A stretch of DNA of 64,000 nt, from the NCBI RefSeq assembly GCF_943846705.1, contig NZ_OX044366.1, forward strand, positions 3,658,001 to 3,722,000. Direction: 5' to 3'. The stretch's first letter is position 1. Each line of letters opens with the position of its first letter. This DNA comes from an uncultured Pseudomonas sp. GTDB lineage: Bacteria; Pseudomonadota; Gammaproteobacteria; Pseudomonadales; Pseudomonadaceae. Position numbers and translations under genes: made by a program. Positions 47,141 through 58,831 of the stretch are shown one piece after another. Below the pieces are notes generated by a model. That model saw nothing but the letters and a program-made list of their open reading frames with translations. It was not told the DNA's origin and did no database searches.

Positions 47141-48148
47141 TTACTCGGCAGACGTGACCGCGCGGCCCTCCAACTTACTGCTTTCCAGCTCGGCTGGCAC
47201 TTCCTGACTCCTGCGCAACCACTGCTCAAGCAAGGGCCACACCTCGCGCTGCGCTTCTTTACTGATCAACATTTCGACATGGCCAAAATCGCTGCTGAAG
47301 CCATGTTTCTGGCCCAGACAGAGAAACTCACTCAAGGGTGAACCGAACTGCTTAAGCAACTTCTCACACGCCCAGGCCGGATCCTGCTCATCGCCCAGCG
47401 CAGCCACCGCCAAAACCGGCACCCGCACCTCGGCTAGCCCCGCCCACCAGTCGCGTTTCGCATCACCAAAACGGCCGAACAAACCATGCCAGCGCAGGCT
47501 CTCAACCACTAGGCCAATCGGCTCATCTTCCGGGCCGCGCTTGAGCCGCGAGCCGGAAAGCACCGAGAAGCGCTTAAGCAGCAGCCGTGCAGTCCACTCC
47601 AGCGGCGGCAACTTCAACGGCCAGTAAACTCGGCTGATCTGGCTGCCGAACAAGGCAGTGGAAGCAACTTTGCACTGATCCAGATAATGCCCACCCAACG
47701 CGCCGGCAAGAATGATCCCACCCAGGGAGTGCCCCAACCAATGGGCCTTCTGCGGGTTCAGCTCGTAGACAAAATCAGCAATGGCCGGCAGGTCGAAACG
47801 CACGTAATCACTGACCGTGTTGCGCGAGTAGTTGCGGTTACGTGGCGACAAACCATGACCGCGCATCTCGGCGATCCATACATCGAAGCCGGCACGCGCC
47901 AGGTAAGGCCCAAGACCAATACCCTTGGGCGAAAACCAGAAGCGCCGATTGGAAAAACTACCGGGAATCAGGATCACCGGTTCGCCGCGGTCGTGCTCAT
48001 GGCCCGCACGGCCTAAGCGCGTCAGGGCCAGCTCAACAGTTTTATCCGGGCTGTTACCGGGTTTGAGCCGATAAACATCCTCGCTCAAGTCGCCACGGAG
48101 TTCCGCGCTGATCAAGGCGACGGGGAAAAGCTCACTGCTGCTTTGCAT
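47141..48148 (-). CDS. Alpha/beta hydrolase family esterase
   Basis: 335 aa, no signal peptide. Nucleophile elbow GHSLGG (about residue 140), oxyanion region PGSFSNRRFWFSPKGIGLGPYLARAGFDVW, acid in LGDEQDP and the catalytic histidine in FGHVEM. Resembles AB-hydrolase-associated lipases/esterases. In P. aeruginosa a hydrolase gene sits at the same place between rraA and ppsA. Substrate unknown. Start at 48148 (MQSSSELFPVAL). Confidence 0.75.
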   Translation of the reverse strand: MQSSSELFPVALISAELRGDLSEDVYRLKPGNSPDKTVELALTRLGRAGHEHDRGEPVILIPGSFSNRRFWFSPKGIGLGPYLARAGFDVWIAEMRGHGLSPRNRNYSRNTVSDYVRFDLPAIADFVYELNPQKAHWLGHSLGGIILAGALGGHYLDQCKVASTALFGSQISRVYWPLKLPPLEWTARLLLKRFSVLSGSRLKRGPEDEPIGLVVESLRWHGLFGRFGDAKRDWWAGLAEVRVPVLAVAALGDEQDPAWACEKLLKQFGSPLSEFLCLGQKHGFSSDFGHVEMLISKEAQREVWPLLEQWLRRSQEVPAELESSKLEGRAVTSAE

Positions 48149-48240
48149 CTTTTTTCGCTCTGGTACAACCAATTGCCGGGAGCAGTTTTCACGTCGCCTA
48201 GCGACGGCCCGAAAGGTGGCCGCCAAGAATGGCAGGCCAT

Positions 48241-48267
48241 AAAAAAGGGCAGGTTCAACCCGCCCTT
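48241..48267 (-). terminator. Terminator of ppsA
   Basis: Arms AAGGGC-GGTT/AACC-GCCCTT with one A-C mismatch. On the minus strand the hairpin is followed by TTTTTT. It lies 22 bases beyond the ppsA stop codon. Confidence 0.85.
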
Positions 48268-48288
48268 GAATTTAACGTTAACGGGCTA

Positions 48289-50664
<2,376 letters not shown>

Positions 50665-50844
50665 GGTGATCTCTCCACTAAGGTGTTGGAAAAGCTCAAG
50701 GGGCTGGGGAAACTCGCCGGCAGACTTGCCCGCACGATTGTGGCCTGGCCCTGGAAAATAAGTAACAATGCCGGCCTGATCGGCCCTGCAAAGGCGGGCC
50801 TATGATAGCCAAGATTCGTCCTCAGCTTAAGGCCCATGGCACAA

Positions 50845-51663
50845 ATGAAACGAACCGCTTTTTTCATCTCCGATGGCACCGGCATCACTGCCGAAACCCT
50901 AGGCCAAAGCCTACTGGCCCAGTTTGAAACCATCGACTTCACCAAACTCACGCGACCGTACATCGACAGTGTGGAAAAAGCGCGCGCAATGGTACAACAA
51001 ATCAACAGCGCCGCCGAGAAAGACGGCTCTAGGCCGATCATTTTCGACACCATCGTCAATCAGGATATACGCGACATCCTGGCTGAGTCCGACGGCTTTA
51101 TGATCGACATCTTCGCCAGTTTTCTCGCCCCACTGGAGCAGGAACTGACCTCGCACTCATCCTACTCAGTCGGCAAGTCACACTCCATCGGCCACAACTC
51201 CAACTACATGGAACGCATTGAGGCGGTTAACTTCGCCCTGGATAACGACGACGGCGCGCGCACCCACTACTACGACAAGGCCGACATGATCCTGGTCGGC
51301 GTATCACGCTGCGGTAAAACCCCAACCTGCCTGTATATGGCCATGCAATACGGCATCCGCGCCGCCAACTACCCACTGACCGAAGACGACATGGAGCGTT
51401 TACAGCTTCCGGCCGCCCTCAAACAGTACAAGGACAAGCTGTTCGGCCTGACCATCGACCCGGATCGCCTCACCGCCATTCGCAACGAACGTAAGCCCAA
51501 CAGCCGCTACGCCAGCTATGCCCAATGCGAATTTGAAGTGCGCGAGGTGGAAAACCTGTTCCGCCGCGAAAACATCGCCTTCATCAACTCCACACACTTC
51601 TCGGTGGAAGAAATTTCCGCCAAGATTCTGGTGGAAAAGGGTGTTGAGCGGCGCTTCAAGTAA
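50845..51663 (+). CDS. ppsR: PEP synthase regulatory protein (kinase/pyrophosphorylase)
   Basis: 272-aa DUF299 protein that inactivates PpsA by ADP-dependent phosphorylation of a Thr next to the catalytic His, and reactivates it by Pi-dependent dephosphorylation. P-loop GVSRCGKTPTCLYMAMQYG (about residue 155); the N-terminal ISDGTGITAETLGQSLLAQFE is family-typical. Either this ATG (MKRTAFFISD) or the one at 50836 may be used; family proteins usually start MKRTAF. Divergently paired with ppsA. Confidence 0.94.
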   Translation: MKRTAFFISDGTGITAETLGQSLLAQFETIDFTKLTRPYIDSVEKARAMVQQINSAAEKDGSRPIIFDTIVNQDIRDILAESDGFMIDIFASFLAPLEQELTSHSSYSVGKSHSIGHNSNYMERIEAVNFALDNDDGARTHYYDKADMILVGVSRCGKTPTCLYMAMQYGIRAANYPLTEDDMERLQLPAALKQYKDKLFGLTIDPDRLTAIRNERKPNSRYASYAQCEFEVREVENLFRRENIAFINSTHFSVEEISAKILVEKGVERRFK

Positions 51664-51687
51664 CCAAGATAAACCATTGATCCATAA

Positions 51688-51718
51688 AGAAAAGACTCTA
51701 ATACATCGAGTCTTTTCT
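51688..51718 (+). terminator. Bidirectional terminator between ppsR and prpF
   Basis: 11-bp perfect stem AGAAAAGACTC/GAGTCTTTTCT with a 9-base loop between convergent stop codons. It ends ppsR, and ends the methylcitrate operon on the other strand. Confidence 0.85.
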
Positions 51719-51730
51719 CACCCTCAAAGA

Positions 51731-52918
51731 TTAAAACGAATCGCCCGGCACCCGCACCCAACCTTCCATCAGAATGCGCGCACTGCGGCTCATGATTGCC
51801 TTGGTGACCGCCCACTGACCATCGACCAACGCCGCCTGAGCCCCCACCCGCAACGTGCCGGATGGATGACCAAAACGCACCGCCTCACGCGCACTGCCAC
51901 CGGCCGCCAGATTGACCAAGGTGCCGGGAATCGCCGCCGCCGTACCGATGGCGACAGCGCAGGTACCCATCATGGCGTGGTGCAGTTTGCCCATGGACAA
52001 CGCCCGCACCAGCAGATCGATCTCGCTAGCCTGCACCGTCTTGCCACTGGACGCCTGATAGCTCTTGGGCGGCGAAACAAAGGCGACTTTCGGCGTGTGC
52101 TGACGGGTTAGTGCTTCTTCCGCCGTCTTGATCAAGCCCATGCGCAACGCACCGGCGACGCGGATTTTCTCGAAGCGCGCCAGCTGCTCAGGGTCACCAT
52201 TGATCTGCTCGCGCAGCTCGGTGCCGTTGTAGCCGATGTCTTCGGCATTAACGAATACGGTGGGAATACCGGCCGTGATCATGGTCGCCTTGAAAGTGCC
52301 AACACCGGGCACCTCGAGATCGTCGACTAGATTGCCGGTGGGGAACATCGAACCACCCTCCTCGCCGTCGTCGGACGGATCGAGAAACTCCAGCACGATC
52401 TCGGCGGCTGGGAAGGTCACCCCATCCAGCTCGAAATCACCGGTCTCTTGCACCTGGCCATTAGTGATGGGCACATGGGCGATGATGGTTTTCTGGATAT
52501 TGGCCTGCCAGATGCGTACCACGCAGACGCCGTTCTCTGGAATACGCGACGCATCGACCAGACCCGCATGGATGGCGAAAGCGCCAGCAGCGGTAGACAG
52601 ATTGCCGCAATTACCACTCCAGTCGACGAAGGCCTTGTCGATCGACACTTGCCCGTAGAGGTAGTCAACATCGTGCTCGGCCTGGCTGCTTTTCGACAGG
52701 ATCACGCACTTTGAGGTCGACGACGTCGCACCGCCCATGCCGTCAATCTGCGCGGCATAAGGGTCAGGACTGCCGATCACCCGCATAAACAGCTTATCGC
52801 GCGCGGCCCCCGGCACCTGACAGCGCTCGGGCAGATCCTGCAGACGAAAGAACACGCCTTTGCTGGTGCCACCACGGATGTAAGTGGCGGGAATCTTGAT
52901 CTGGGGTAACTGGGACAT
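51731..52918 (-). CDS. prpF: 2-methylaconitate cis-trans isomerase
   Basis: 395-aa PrpF, which works with AcnD to replace PrpD in the methylcitrate cycle. N-terminus IPATYIRGGTSKGVFFRL; the GNCGN-type active-site segment is DWSGNCGNLSTAAGAFA, with a second conserved motif in MMGTCAVAIGTAAAIPGT. Start at 52918. Last gene of the operon; 132 bases with an inverted-repeat element separate it from acnD. No prpD gene lies downstream. Confidence 0.93.
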   Translation of the reverse strand: MSQLPQIKIPATYIRGGTSKGVFFRLQDLPERCQVPGAARDKLFMRVIGSPDPYAAQIDGMGGATSSTSKCVILSKSSQAEHDVDYLYGQVSIDKAFVDWSGNCGNLSTAAGAFAIHAGLVDASRIPENGVCVVRIWQANIQKTIIAHVPITNGQVQETGDFELDGVTFPAAEIVLEFLDPSDDGEEGGSMFPTGNLVDDLEVPGVGTFKATMITAGIPTVFVNAEDIGYNGTELREQINGDPEQLARFEKIRVAGALRMGLIKTAEEALTRQHTPKVAFVSPPKSYQASSGKTVQASEIDLLVRALSMGKLHHAMMGTCAVAIGTAAAIPGTLVNLAAGGSAREAVRFGHPSGTLRVGAQAALVDGQWAVTKAIMSRSARILMEGWVRVPGDSF

Positions 52919-52943
52919 GGGGATTACCTGGCCTTTGAAACCG

Positions 52944-53016
52944 TAGGGTGGATGGCGTTTTTTTTCATCCACCGCACACGCGGTCATGGTGGATCGATAC
53001 AGCGTGATCCACCCTA
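52944..53016. repeat. Intergenic inverted repeat (TAGGGTGGAT...ATCCACCCTA)
   Basis: 73-base palindromic element with 10-base perfect ends and an inner pair ATCCACC/GGTGGAT. Sits inside the acnD-prpF gap of the methylcitrate operon. It belongs to the same general class as the element at 27849-27924 and could lower prpF expression or stabilise the upstream message. Confidence 0.65.
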
Positions 53017-53050
53017 GGAAAGATCGGGGCGTTGCCGCCCCGGTGGTAGA

Positions 53051-55672
53051 TCAGCCCTTGGACGACTCAAGGAAGTCCTGAGCGAAGCGCTGTAGCACGC
53101 CGCCAGCCTCGTAGATCAGCACTTCTTCGTCGCTATCCAGACGGCAGGTCATCGGCACCTCAACGCGCTCGCCGTTACGGCGGTTGATCACTAGGGTCAG
53201 GGTCGCGCGCGGTGTGCGCTCGCCGATCACGTCATAGCTTTCAGTACCGTCGATACCCAAAGTCAGGCGCGTAGTGCCCGGCTTGAACTCCAGTGGCAGT
53301 ACGCCCATGCCGATCAGGTTGGTGCGGTGAATACGCTCGAACCCTTCGGCCGCAATCACCTCAACACCGGCCAAACGAGGCCCCTTGGCGGCCCAGTCAC
53401 GCGAGCTGCCCTGGCCATAGTCAGCACCGGCGATGATGATCAGGTTCTGCTTGCGCTCCATGTAGGTTTCGATGGCTTCCCACATGCGTACGACCTTGCC
53501 TTCCGGCTCGACGCGAGCCAGCGAGCCCTTCTTCACCTGGCCATCCACCACGGCCATTTCGTTGACCAGTTGCGGGTTGGCGAAGGTGGCGCGCTGCGCG
53601 GTCAAATGGTCACCACGGTGGGTGGCGTAGGAGTTGAAGTCTTCCTCCGGCAAGCCCATTTTGTGCAGGTACTCACCCGCCGCCGAATTCAGCAAAATCG
53701 CGTTGGACGGCGACAAGTGATCGGTGGTGATGTTGTCCGGCAGCACGGCCAGCGGCAGCATGCCCTTGAGCGTGCGCTCACCGGCCAGCGCGCCTTCCCA
53801 GTACGGTGGACGACGAATGTAGGTGGACATCGGGCGCCAGTCGTACAACGGGCTCTCGGCTTCGGTCACGGCGCCGAGATCGAACATCGGGATGTAAACC
53901 TGACGGAACTGCTCCGGCTTAACGCTAGCGGCAACGATGGCGTCGATTTCCTCATCGCTCGGCCACAGGTCTTTCAGGGTGACCGGATTACCGCTCTTAT
54001 CCAGGCCCAGCACGTCCTGCTCAATATCGAAGCGCACGGTGCCGGCGATGGCGTACGCCACTACCAGCGGCGGCGAGGCGAGGAAGGCCTGCTTGGCGTA
54101 GGGGTGAATCCGCCCGTCAAAGTTGCGGTTACCGGACAATACGGCGGTGGCATACAGGTCGCGGTCGATGATTTCCTGTTGGATCACTGGATCCAGCGCG
54201 CCGGACATACCGTTACAGGTGGTGCAGGCGTAGCCCACAATGCCGAAACCCAGCTGCTCCAGCTCGGTCAGCAGGCCTGCATCTTCCAGGTACAGCTTGG
54301 CGACCTTGGAACCTGGGGCAAAGGAGGTTTTGACCCAAGGCTTGCGCAGTAGGCCGAGGGCGTTGGCCTTCTTCGCCACCAGGCCAGCGGCCACCACGTT
54401 GCGCGGGTTGGAGGTGTTGGTACAGCTGGTGATGGCGGCGATGATCACCGCACCATCAGGCATCAAACCGTCGGCTTCTTCAGCCTTACCGGATGCCAGC
54501 TTGGCTCCATCGGCAATGCCACGCTCGTTCAGTGCCGACGTCGGCAGGCGGCGATGCGGATTGCTCGGGCCGGCCATGTTGCGCACCACAGTCGACAGGT
54601 CGAAGCTCAGCACTCGCTCGTATTCGGCGGTGACCAGCGCATCGGCCCACAGACCGGTGGTCTTGGCGTAGTGCTCGACCAGCGCCACTTGCTCTGGCTC
54701 GCGGCCGGTGAGCTTGAGGTAATCGATGGTTTGCTGGTCGATGTAGAACATCGAGGCGGTAGCGCCGTATTCTGGGCACATGTTGGAGATGGTGGCGCGG
54801 TCGCCTATGGTCAGGCTGTTGGCGCCCTCACCGAAGAACTCAACCCAGGCACCGACCACGCGCTCAGCACGCAGGAACTCGGTGATGGCCAGGACGATAT
54901 CCGTGGCGGTAATGCCTGGCTGGCGCTTGCCGGTCAGCTCGACGCCGACGATATCCGGCAGACGCATCATCGAGGCGCGACCGAGCATTACGGTTTCGGC
55001 TTCCAGACCACCCACACCCACTGCGATTACGCCCAGCGCATCGACATGCGGGGTGTGACTGTCAGTGCCGACACAGGTGTCCGGGAAGGCCACGCCGCCC
55101 CGCGCCTGAATCACCGGGCTCATTTTCTCCAGGTTGATCTGATGCATGATGCCGTTGCCGGCCGGGATCACGTCGACGTTCTTGAACGCAGTCTTGGTCC
55201 ATTCAATAAAGTGGAAGCGATCTTCGTTGCGGCGATCTTCGATGGCGCGGTTCTTGTCGAAGGCGTCCGGGTCGAAACCCGCAGCCTCAACAGCCAGCGA
55301 GTGGTCGACGATAAGCTGGGTCGGCACCACTGGGTTGACCTTGGACGGGTCACCGCCCTGCTCGGCAATCGCATCACGCAAACCTGCCAGGTCGACCAGT
55401 GCGGTCTGGCCGAGAATGTCGTGGCAGACTACGCGAGCCGGGTACCAGGGGAAATCCAGGTCGCGCTTGCGCTCGATCAGCTGCTTTAGCGATTCGGTGA
55501 GGATCGCTGGGTCACAGCGACGCACCAACTGCTCGGCCAGCACGCGCGAAACATAGGGCAGCTTGGCGTAGGCACCGGGGGCAATGGCATCCACCGCCTC
55601 GCGGGTGTCGAAGTAGTCCAACACGGTGCCGGGCAACGGCTTGCGGTATTGGCTGTTAAGGGTAATGGTCAT
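53051..55672 (-). CDS. acnD: 2-methylcitrate dehydratase, Fe-S dependent, AcnD
   Basis: 873-aa aconitase-family enzyme converting 2-methylcitrate to a methylaconitate isomer, in propionate degradation. Cluster cysteines lie in ITSCTNTSNPRNV and ACTTCNGMSGALD; the C-terminal swivel domain has AGADYGQGSSRDWAAKGP. Start at 55672 (MTITLNSQYRKPLPGT), two bases after the prpC stop, which supports the choice and shows coupling. It needs PrpF to finish the isomerisation. Confidence 0.95.
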   Translation of the reverse strand: MTITLNSQYRKPLPGTVLDYFDTREAVDAIAPGAYAKLPYVSRVLAEQLVRRCDPAILTESLKQLIERKRDLDFPWYPARVVCHDILGQTALVDLAGLRDAIAEQGGDPSKVNPVVPTQLIVDHSLAVEAAGFDPDAFDKNRAIEDRRNEDRFHFIEWTKTAFKNVDVIPAGNGIMHQINLEKMSPVIQARGGVAFPDTCVGTDSHTPHVDALGVIAVGVGGLEAETVMLGRASMMRLPDIVGVELTGKRQPGITATDIVLAITEFLRAERVVGAWVEFFGEGANSLTIGDRATISNMCPEYGATASMFYIDQQTIDYLKLTGREPEQVALVEHYAKTTGLWADALVTAEYERVLSFDLSTVVRNMAGPSNPHRRLPTSALNERGIADGAKLASGKAEEADGLMPDGAVIIAAITSCTNTSNPRNVVAAGLVAKKANALGLLRKPWVKTSFAPGSKVAKLYLEDAGLLTELEQLGFGIVGYACTTCNGMSGALDPVIQQEIIDRDLYATAVLSGNRNFDGRIHPYAKQAFLASPPLVVAYAIAGTVRFDIEQDVLGLDKSGNPVTLKDLWPSDEEIDAIVAASVKPEQFRQVYIPMFDLGAVTEAESPLYDWRPMSTYIRRPPYWEGALAGERTLKGMLPLAVLPDNITTDHLSPSNAILLNSAAGEYLHKMGLPEEDFNSYATHRGDHLTAQRATFANPQLVNEMAVVDGQVKKGSLARVEPEGKVVRMWEAIETYMERKQNLIIIAGADYGQGSSRDWAAKGPRLAGVEVIAAEGFERIHRTNLIGMGVLPLEFKPGTTRLTLGIDGTESYDVIGERTPRATLTLVINRRNGERVEVPMTCRLDSDEEVLIYEAGGVLQRFAQDFLESSKG

Positions 55673-55674
55673 GG

Positions 55675-56838
55675 TTATGTACGCTCCTTGAGCGGCACGA
55701 ACTTGACGTCTTCCGGGCCAACGTAATTGGCGCTCGGGCGAATAATCTTGCCGTCGATGCGCTGCTCGATCACGTGGCTGGACCAACCCGAGGTGCGCGC
55801 AATCACGAACAGCGGGGTGAACATGGCGGTTGGCACGCCCATCATGTGGTAGCTAACCGCGCTGAACCAGTCGAGGTTGGGGAACATCTTCTTGATTTCC
55901 CACATGGTCGACTCAAGGCGCTCGGCAATGTCGTACATCTTCATATTGCCCTGCTCGGCAGACAGCTCGCGAGCAACGTCCTTGATCACCTGGTTACGCG
56001 GATCACTGACGGTGTAGACCGGGTGACCGAAACCGATCACCACTTCCTTCTTCTCGACGCGGGCACGGATATCGGCTTCGGCTTGATCCGGGTTGTCGTA
56101 GCGCTTCTGAATCTCGAACGCCACTTCGTTGGCGCCGCCGTGCTTCGGCCCGCGCAACGCACCAATACCGCCGGCGATGCAGGAATACATGTCCGACCCG
56201 GTGCCGGCGATGACCCGCGAGGTGAAGGTGGAGGCGTTGAATTCGTGCTCGGCGTACAGGTTGAGCGAGGTGTGCATGGCCCGCACCCACGACTCGCGCG
56301 GCTTTTCACCGTGCAGCAGATGGAGGAAGTGACCGCCGATGGAATCATCGTCGGTTTCCACATCAATGCGCTTGCCGTTGTGGCTGAAGTGGTACCAGTA
56401 CAGCAGTGCGCTGCCCAGCGAGGCCATCAGCTTGTCGGCGATATCACGGGCGCCCGGATGGTTGTGATCGTCTTTCTCTGGCGACACACACCCCAACACG
56501 GATACGGCGGTACGCATCACGTCCATCGGATGCGCCGACGGCGGCAGCTGCTCAAGGCTGACCTTGAGACTCGCCGGCAGGCCCCGCAGGGCTTTGAGCT
56601 TGGCCTTGTAACCCGCCAGTTCGGCGACGTTAGGCAGCTTGCCATGCACCAGCAGGTGAGCGATTTCCTCGAACTCGCAGCGGTTGGCAAAATCGAGCAC
56701 GTCATAACCGCGGTAGTGCAGGTCGTTACCGGTACGGCCGACAGTGCACAGGGCGGTGTTGCCGGCGGCAGTGCCGCTCAGGGCCACGGATTTTTTTGGC
56801 TTGAAGCCTGGGGTGGTGGTTTCTGGGGTCGCACTCAT
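55675..56838 (-). CDS. prpC: 2-methylcitrate synthase
   Basis: 387-aa citrate-synthase-family enzyme condensing propionyl-CoA with oxaloacetate. Catalytic motifs: PPSAHPMDVMRTAVS, GPKHGGANEVAFEI (His) and FGHPVYTVSDPR (His), plus a late Asp/Arg region SAVSYHMMGVPTAMFTPLFVIARTSGW. GAGGAG lies before the ATG. Follows prpB by 72 bases. Confidence 0.95.
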   Translation of the reverse strand: MSATPETTTPGFKPKKSVALSGTAAGNTALCTVGRTGNDLHYRGYDVLDFANRCEFEEIAHLLVHGKLPNVAELAGYKAKLKALRGLPASLKVSLEQLPPSAHPMDVMRTAVSVLGCVSPEKDDHNHPGARDIADKLMASLGSALLYWYHFSHNGKRIDVETDDDSIGGHFLHLLHGEKPRESWVRAMHTSLNLYAEHEFNASTFTSRVIAGTGSDMYSCIAGGIGALRGPKHGGANEVAFEIQKRYDNPDQAEADIRARVEKKEVVIGFGHPVYTVSDPRNQVIKDVARELSAEQGNMKMYDIAERLESTMWEIKKMFPNLDWFSAVSYHMMGVPTAMFTPLFVIARTSGWSSHVIEQRIDGKIIRPSANYVGPEDVKFVPLKERT

Positions 56839-56910
56839 GACTAATCTCTCCTCATCCGATCCGGTCGGGCTGTTCTTGTTATGCGCAGGCGGCTAAGACC
56901 TGCGCTCCGG

Positions 56911-57795
56911 TTATTTTTTGGCGGCAAACAGCGCGTCAAGGCTTTGCTCGAAGGCGTGGTAATTGATGCGCTCGTACAATTCCATGCGGGTCTGCATGGT
57001 ATCGACCACATTCTTCTGCGTACCGTCGCGGCGCACGGCCATGTAGACATTCTCGGCCGCTTTGTTCATGGCGCGGAAGGCCGACAGCGGGTACAACACC
57101 AGACCAACGTCTACTGCCGCCAGCTCTTCGGTGGTGTACAGCGGCGTCGCGCCGAATTCGGTGATATTGGCCAGAATCGGTGCATTGACGCGGTCGGCGA
57201 AGGTTTTGTACATCGCCAGCTCGGTGATCGCTTCCGGGAAAATCATGTCAGCACCGGCCTCGACACAGGCTGCTGCGCGATCCAGGGCCGAGTTCAAGCC
57301 TTCAACTGCCAGCGCATCGGTGCGCGCCATGATCACGAAGCTGTCGTCGGTACGGGCATCGACGGCGGCCTTAATACGGTCGACCATTTCCTGCTGGGAG
57401 ACGATCTCCTTATTAGGACGATGACCACAACGCTTGGCGCCCACCTGATCTTCAATATGAATCGCCGCCGCGCCGAACTTGATCATCGACTTGACCGTGC
57501 GCGCCACGTTGAACGCCGAACTGCCGAAACCCGTGTCGACATCCACCAGCAGCGGCAGATCGCAAACATCGGTAATGCGCCGCACATCGGTGAGCACGTC
57601 ATCCAGGCCGGTGATACCTAGGTCCGGCAAACCCAGCGAACCCGCCGCCACACCGCCACCGGACAGATAAATCGCCTTGAAACCGGCACGTTTGGCCAGC
57701 AGGGCATGGTTGGCGTTGATTGCGCCAATGACTTGCAGCGGGTGCTCTTCGGCAACCGCATCGCGGAAACGCTGACCGGGACTTTTCATGCTCAT
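56911..57795 (-). CDS. prpB: Methylisocitrate lyase
   Basis: 294-aa member of the isocitrate lyase/PEP mutase family, cleaving 2-methylisocitrate to pyruvate and succinate. The catalytic loop is KRCGHRPNKE; metal-binding residues are in LLVDVDTGFGS and IHIEDQVGAKRCGH. Its ATG overlaps the gntR stop by four bases (57792-57795), so regulator and enzyme are translationally coupled. Confidence 0.95.
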   Translation of the reverse strand: MSMKSPGQRFRDAVAEEHPLQVIGAINANHALLAKRAGFKAIYLSGGGVAAGSLGLPDLGITGLDDVLTDVRRITDVCDLPLLVDVDTGFGSSAFNVARTVKSMIKFGAAAIHIEDQVGAKRCGHRPNKEIVSQQEMVDRIKAAVDARTDDSFVIMARTDALAVEGLNSALDRAAACVEAGADMIFPEAITELAMYKTFADRVNAPILANITEFGATPLYTTEELAAVDVGLVLYPLSAFRAMNKAAENVYMAVRRDGTQKNVVDTMQTRMELYERINYHAFEQSLDALFAAKK

Positions 57796-58529
57796 GACTC
57801 ACCTCGGGTTTTGGCTGTTTTGGTGGGTGCGCCCCGCTCTTTGCTGAGGGCAAAGTGGCGCTCGATATTACGTTTGGAGGCGCCGATATGCCGGCGCATC
57901 AATAACTCGGCCAGCTCGCCGTCACGTTCGGCGATGGCATCAAGAATGCGATGGTGCTCAGCAAACGCCTGACGCGGCCGGTTAGGCGTCGCCGAGAATT
58001 GCAGGCGATACATGCGCACCAATTGATACAGCTCACCGCAGAGCATCTGGGTCAGGGTCTTGTTGCCGCTGCCCTGGATGATCCGGTAGTGAAAGTCAAA
58101 ATCGCCTTCTTGCTGGTAATAACCGACACCGGCTTTGAACGCCGCATCCTGCTCATGCAGGTCGAGCACCCGGCGCAGCTCATCAATTTCTGCCGAGGTC
58201 ATGCGCTCAGCCGCCAAGCGACAAGCCATGCCCTCCAGCGACTCACGAATTTCATACAGCTCGATCAGCTCGGCATGATTGAGCGACACCACACGCGCCC
58301 CGACGTGAGGCACACGCACCAGTAGGCGCTGACCTTCCAGGCGGTGGATTGCCTCACGCAATGGCCCGCGGCTAATGCCATAGGTGCGCGCCAGCTCCGG
58401 CTCGGAGATTTTGCTGCCGGGGGCAATCTCACCTTTGACGATAGCCGCCTGAATACGCCGAAAAACCTGCTCGGAGAGGGTTTCAGAATCTTCTTGACTG
58501 GACTCGAACGGCTCAATCACATCAAGCAT
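57792..58529 (-). CDS. GntR-family (FCD) repressor of the methylcitrate operon
   Basis: 245 aa. N-terminal winged helix-turn-helix (about 18-85; KISEPELARTYGISRGPLREAIHRLEGQRLL), C-terminal FCD ligand-binding domain with the metal-binding pattern D/H...H...H (GDFDFHYRII, AFAEHHRIL, LMRRHI). Heads the operon and probably represses it until a methylcitrate-cycle intermediate binds. Two copies of a shared palindrome lie at and upstream of its start. Confidence 0.92.
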   Translation of the reverse strand: MLDVIEPFESSQEDSETLSEQVFRRIQAAIVKGEIAPGSKISEPELARTYGISRGPLREAIHRLEGQRLLVRVPHVGARVVSLNHAELIELYEIRESLEGMACRLAAERMTSAEIDELRRVLDLHEQDAAFKAGVGYYQQEGDFDFHYRIIQGSGNKTLTQMLCGELYQLVRMYRLQFSATPNRPRQAFAEHHRILDAIAERDGELAELLMRRHIGASKRNIERHFALSKERGAPTKTAKTRGES

Positions 58530-58540
58530 ATTGTCGACAC
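58529..58540 (-). promoter_or_regulatory. Operator-like site at the gntR start codon
   Basis: ATTGTCGACA (58530-58539) repeats the core of the palindrome at 58598-58619 and touches the gntR ATG. Binding here would block initiation of transcription or translation of the operon, by inference. Confidence 0.6.
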
Positions 58541-58597
58541 TGATTAATTTAATTGCCTAAAAACTACCCATAGCCAGCGTACAAGTCAAACAATCCT

Positions 58598-58619
58598 TAA
58601 CTATTGTCGACAATAGTTA
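58598..58619. promoter_or_regulatory. Perfect 22-bp palindrome, probable GntR operator
   Basis: Exact palindrome centred on GTCGAC, with half-site TAACTATTGTC. It lies 70 bases upstream of gntR. The core ATTGTCGACAAT recurs in shorter form at the gntR start. FCD-type GntR proteins bind such short dyads, so this is the likely operator of the methylcitrate operon. Confidence 0.8.
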
Positions 58620-58831
58620 GCACTGCTTTAGTCGTACACGGCCGCGCCATCACACGCAAAAACGCTTACAACTGCCTGTCCTGACTGAAAAAGCCCATGG
58701 TAGAATGCCGGCCGTTTAACGCCTGCAGAGGAAATCCCCGACTGCAGGCCAAACTCCAGATCCAGGCACCCTCTGCAACAGGTGCCAGCCGCCCTCCTTC
58801 AGCCTCTCTTAACCCCGCGCCTTCAGGACTT

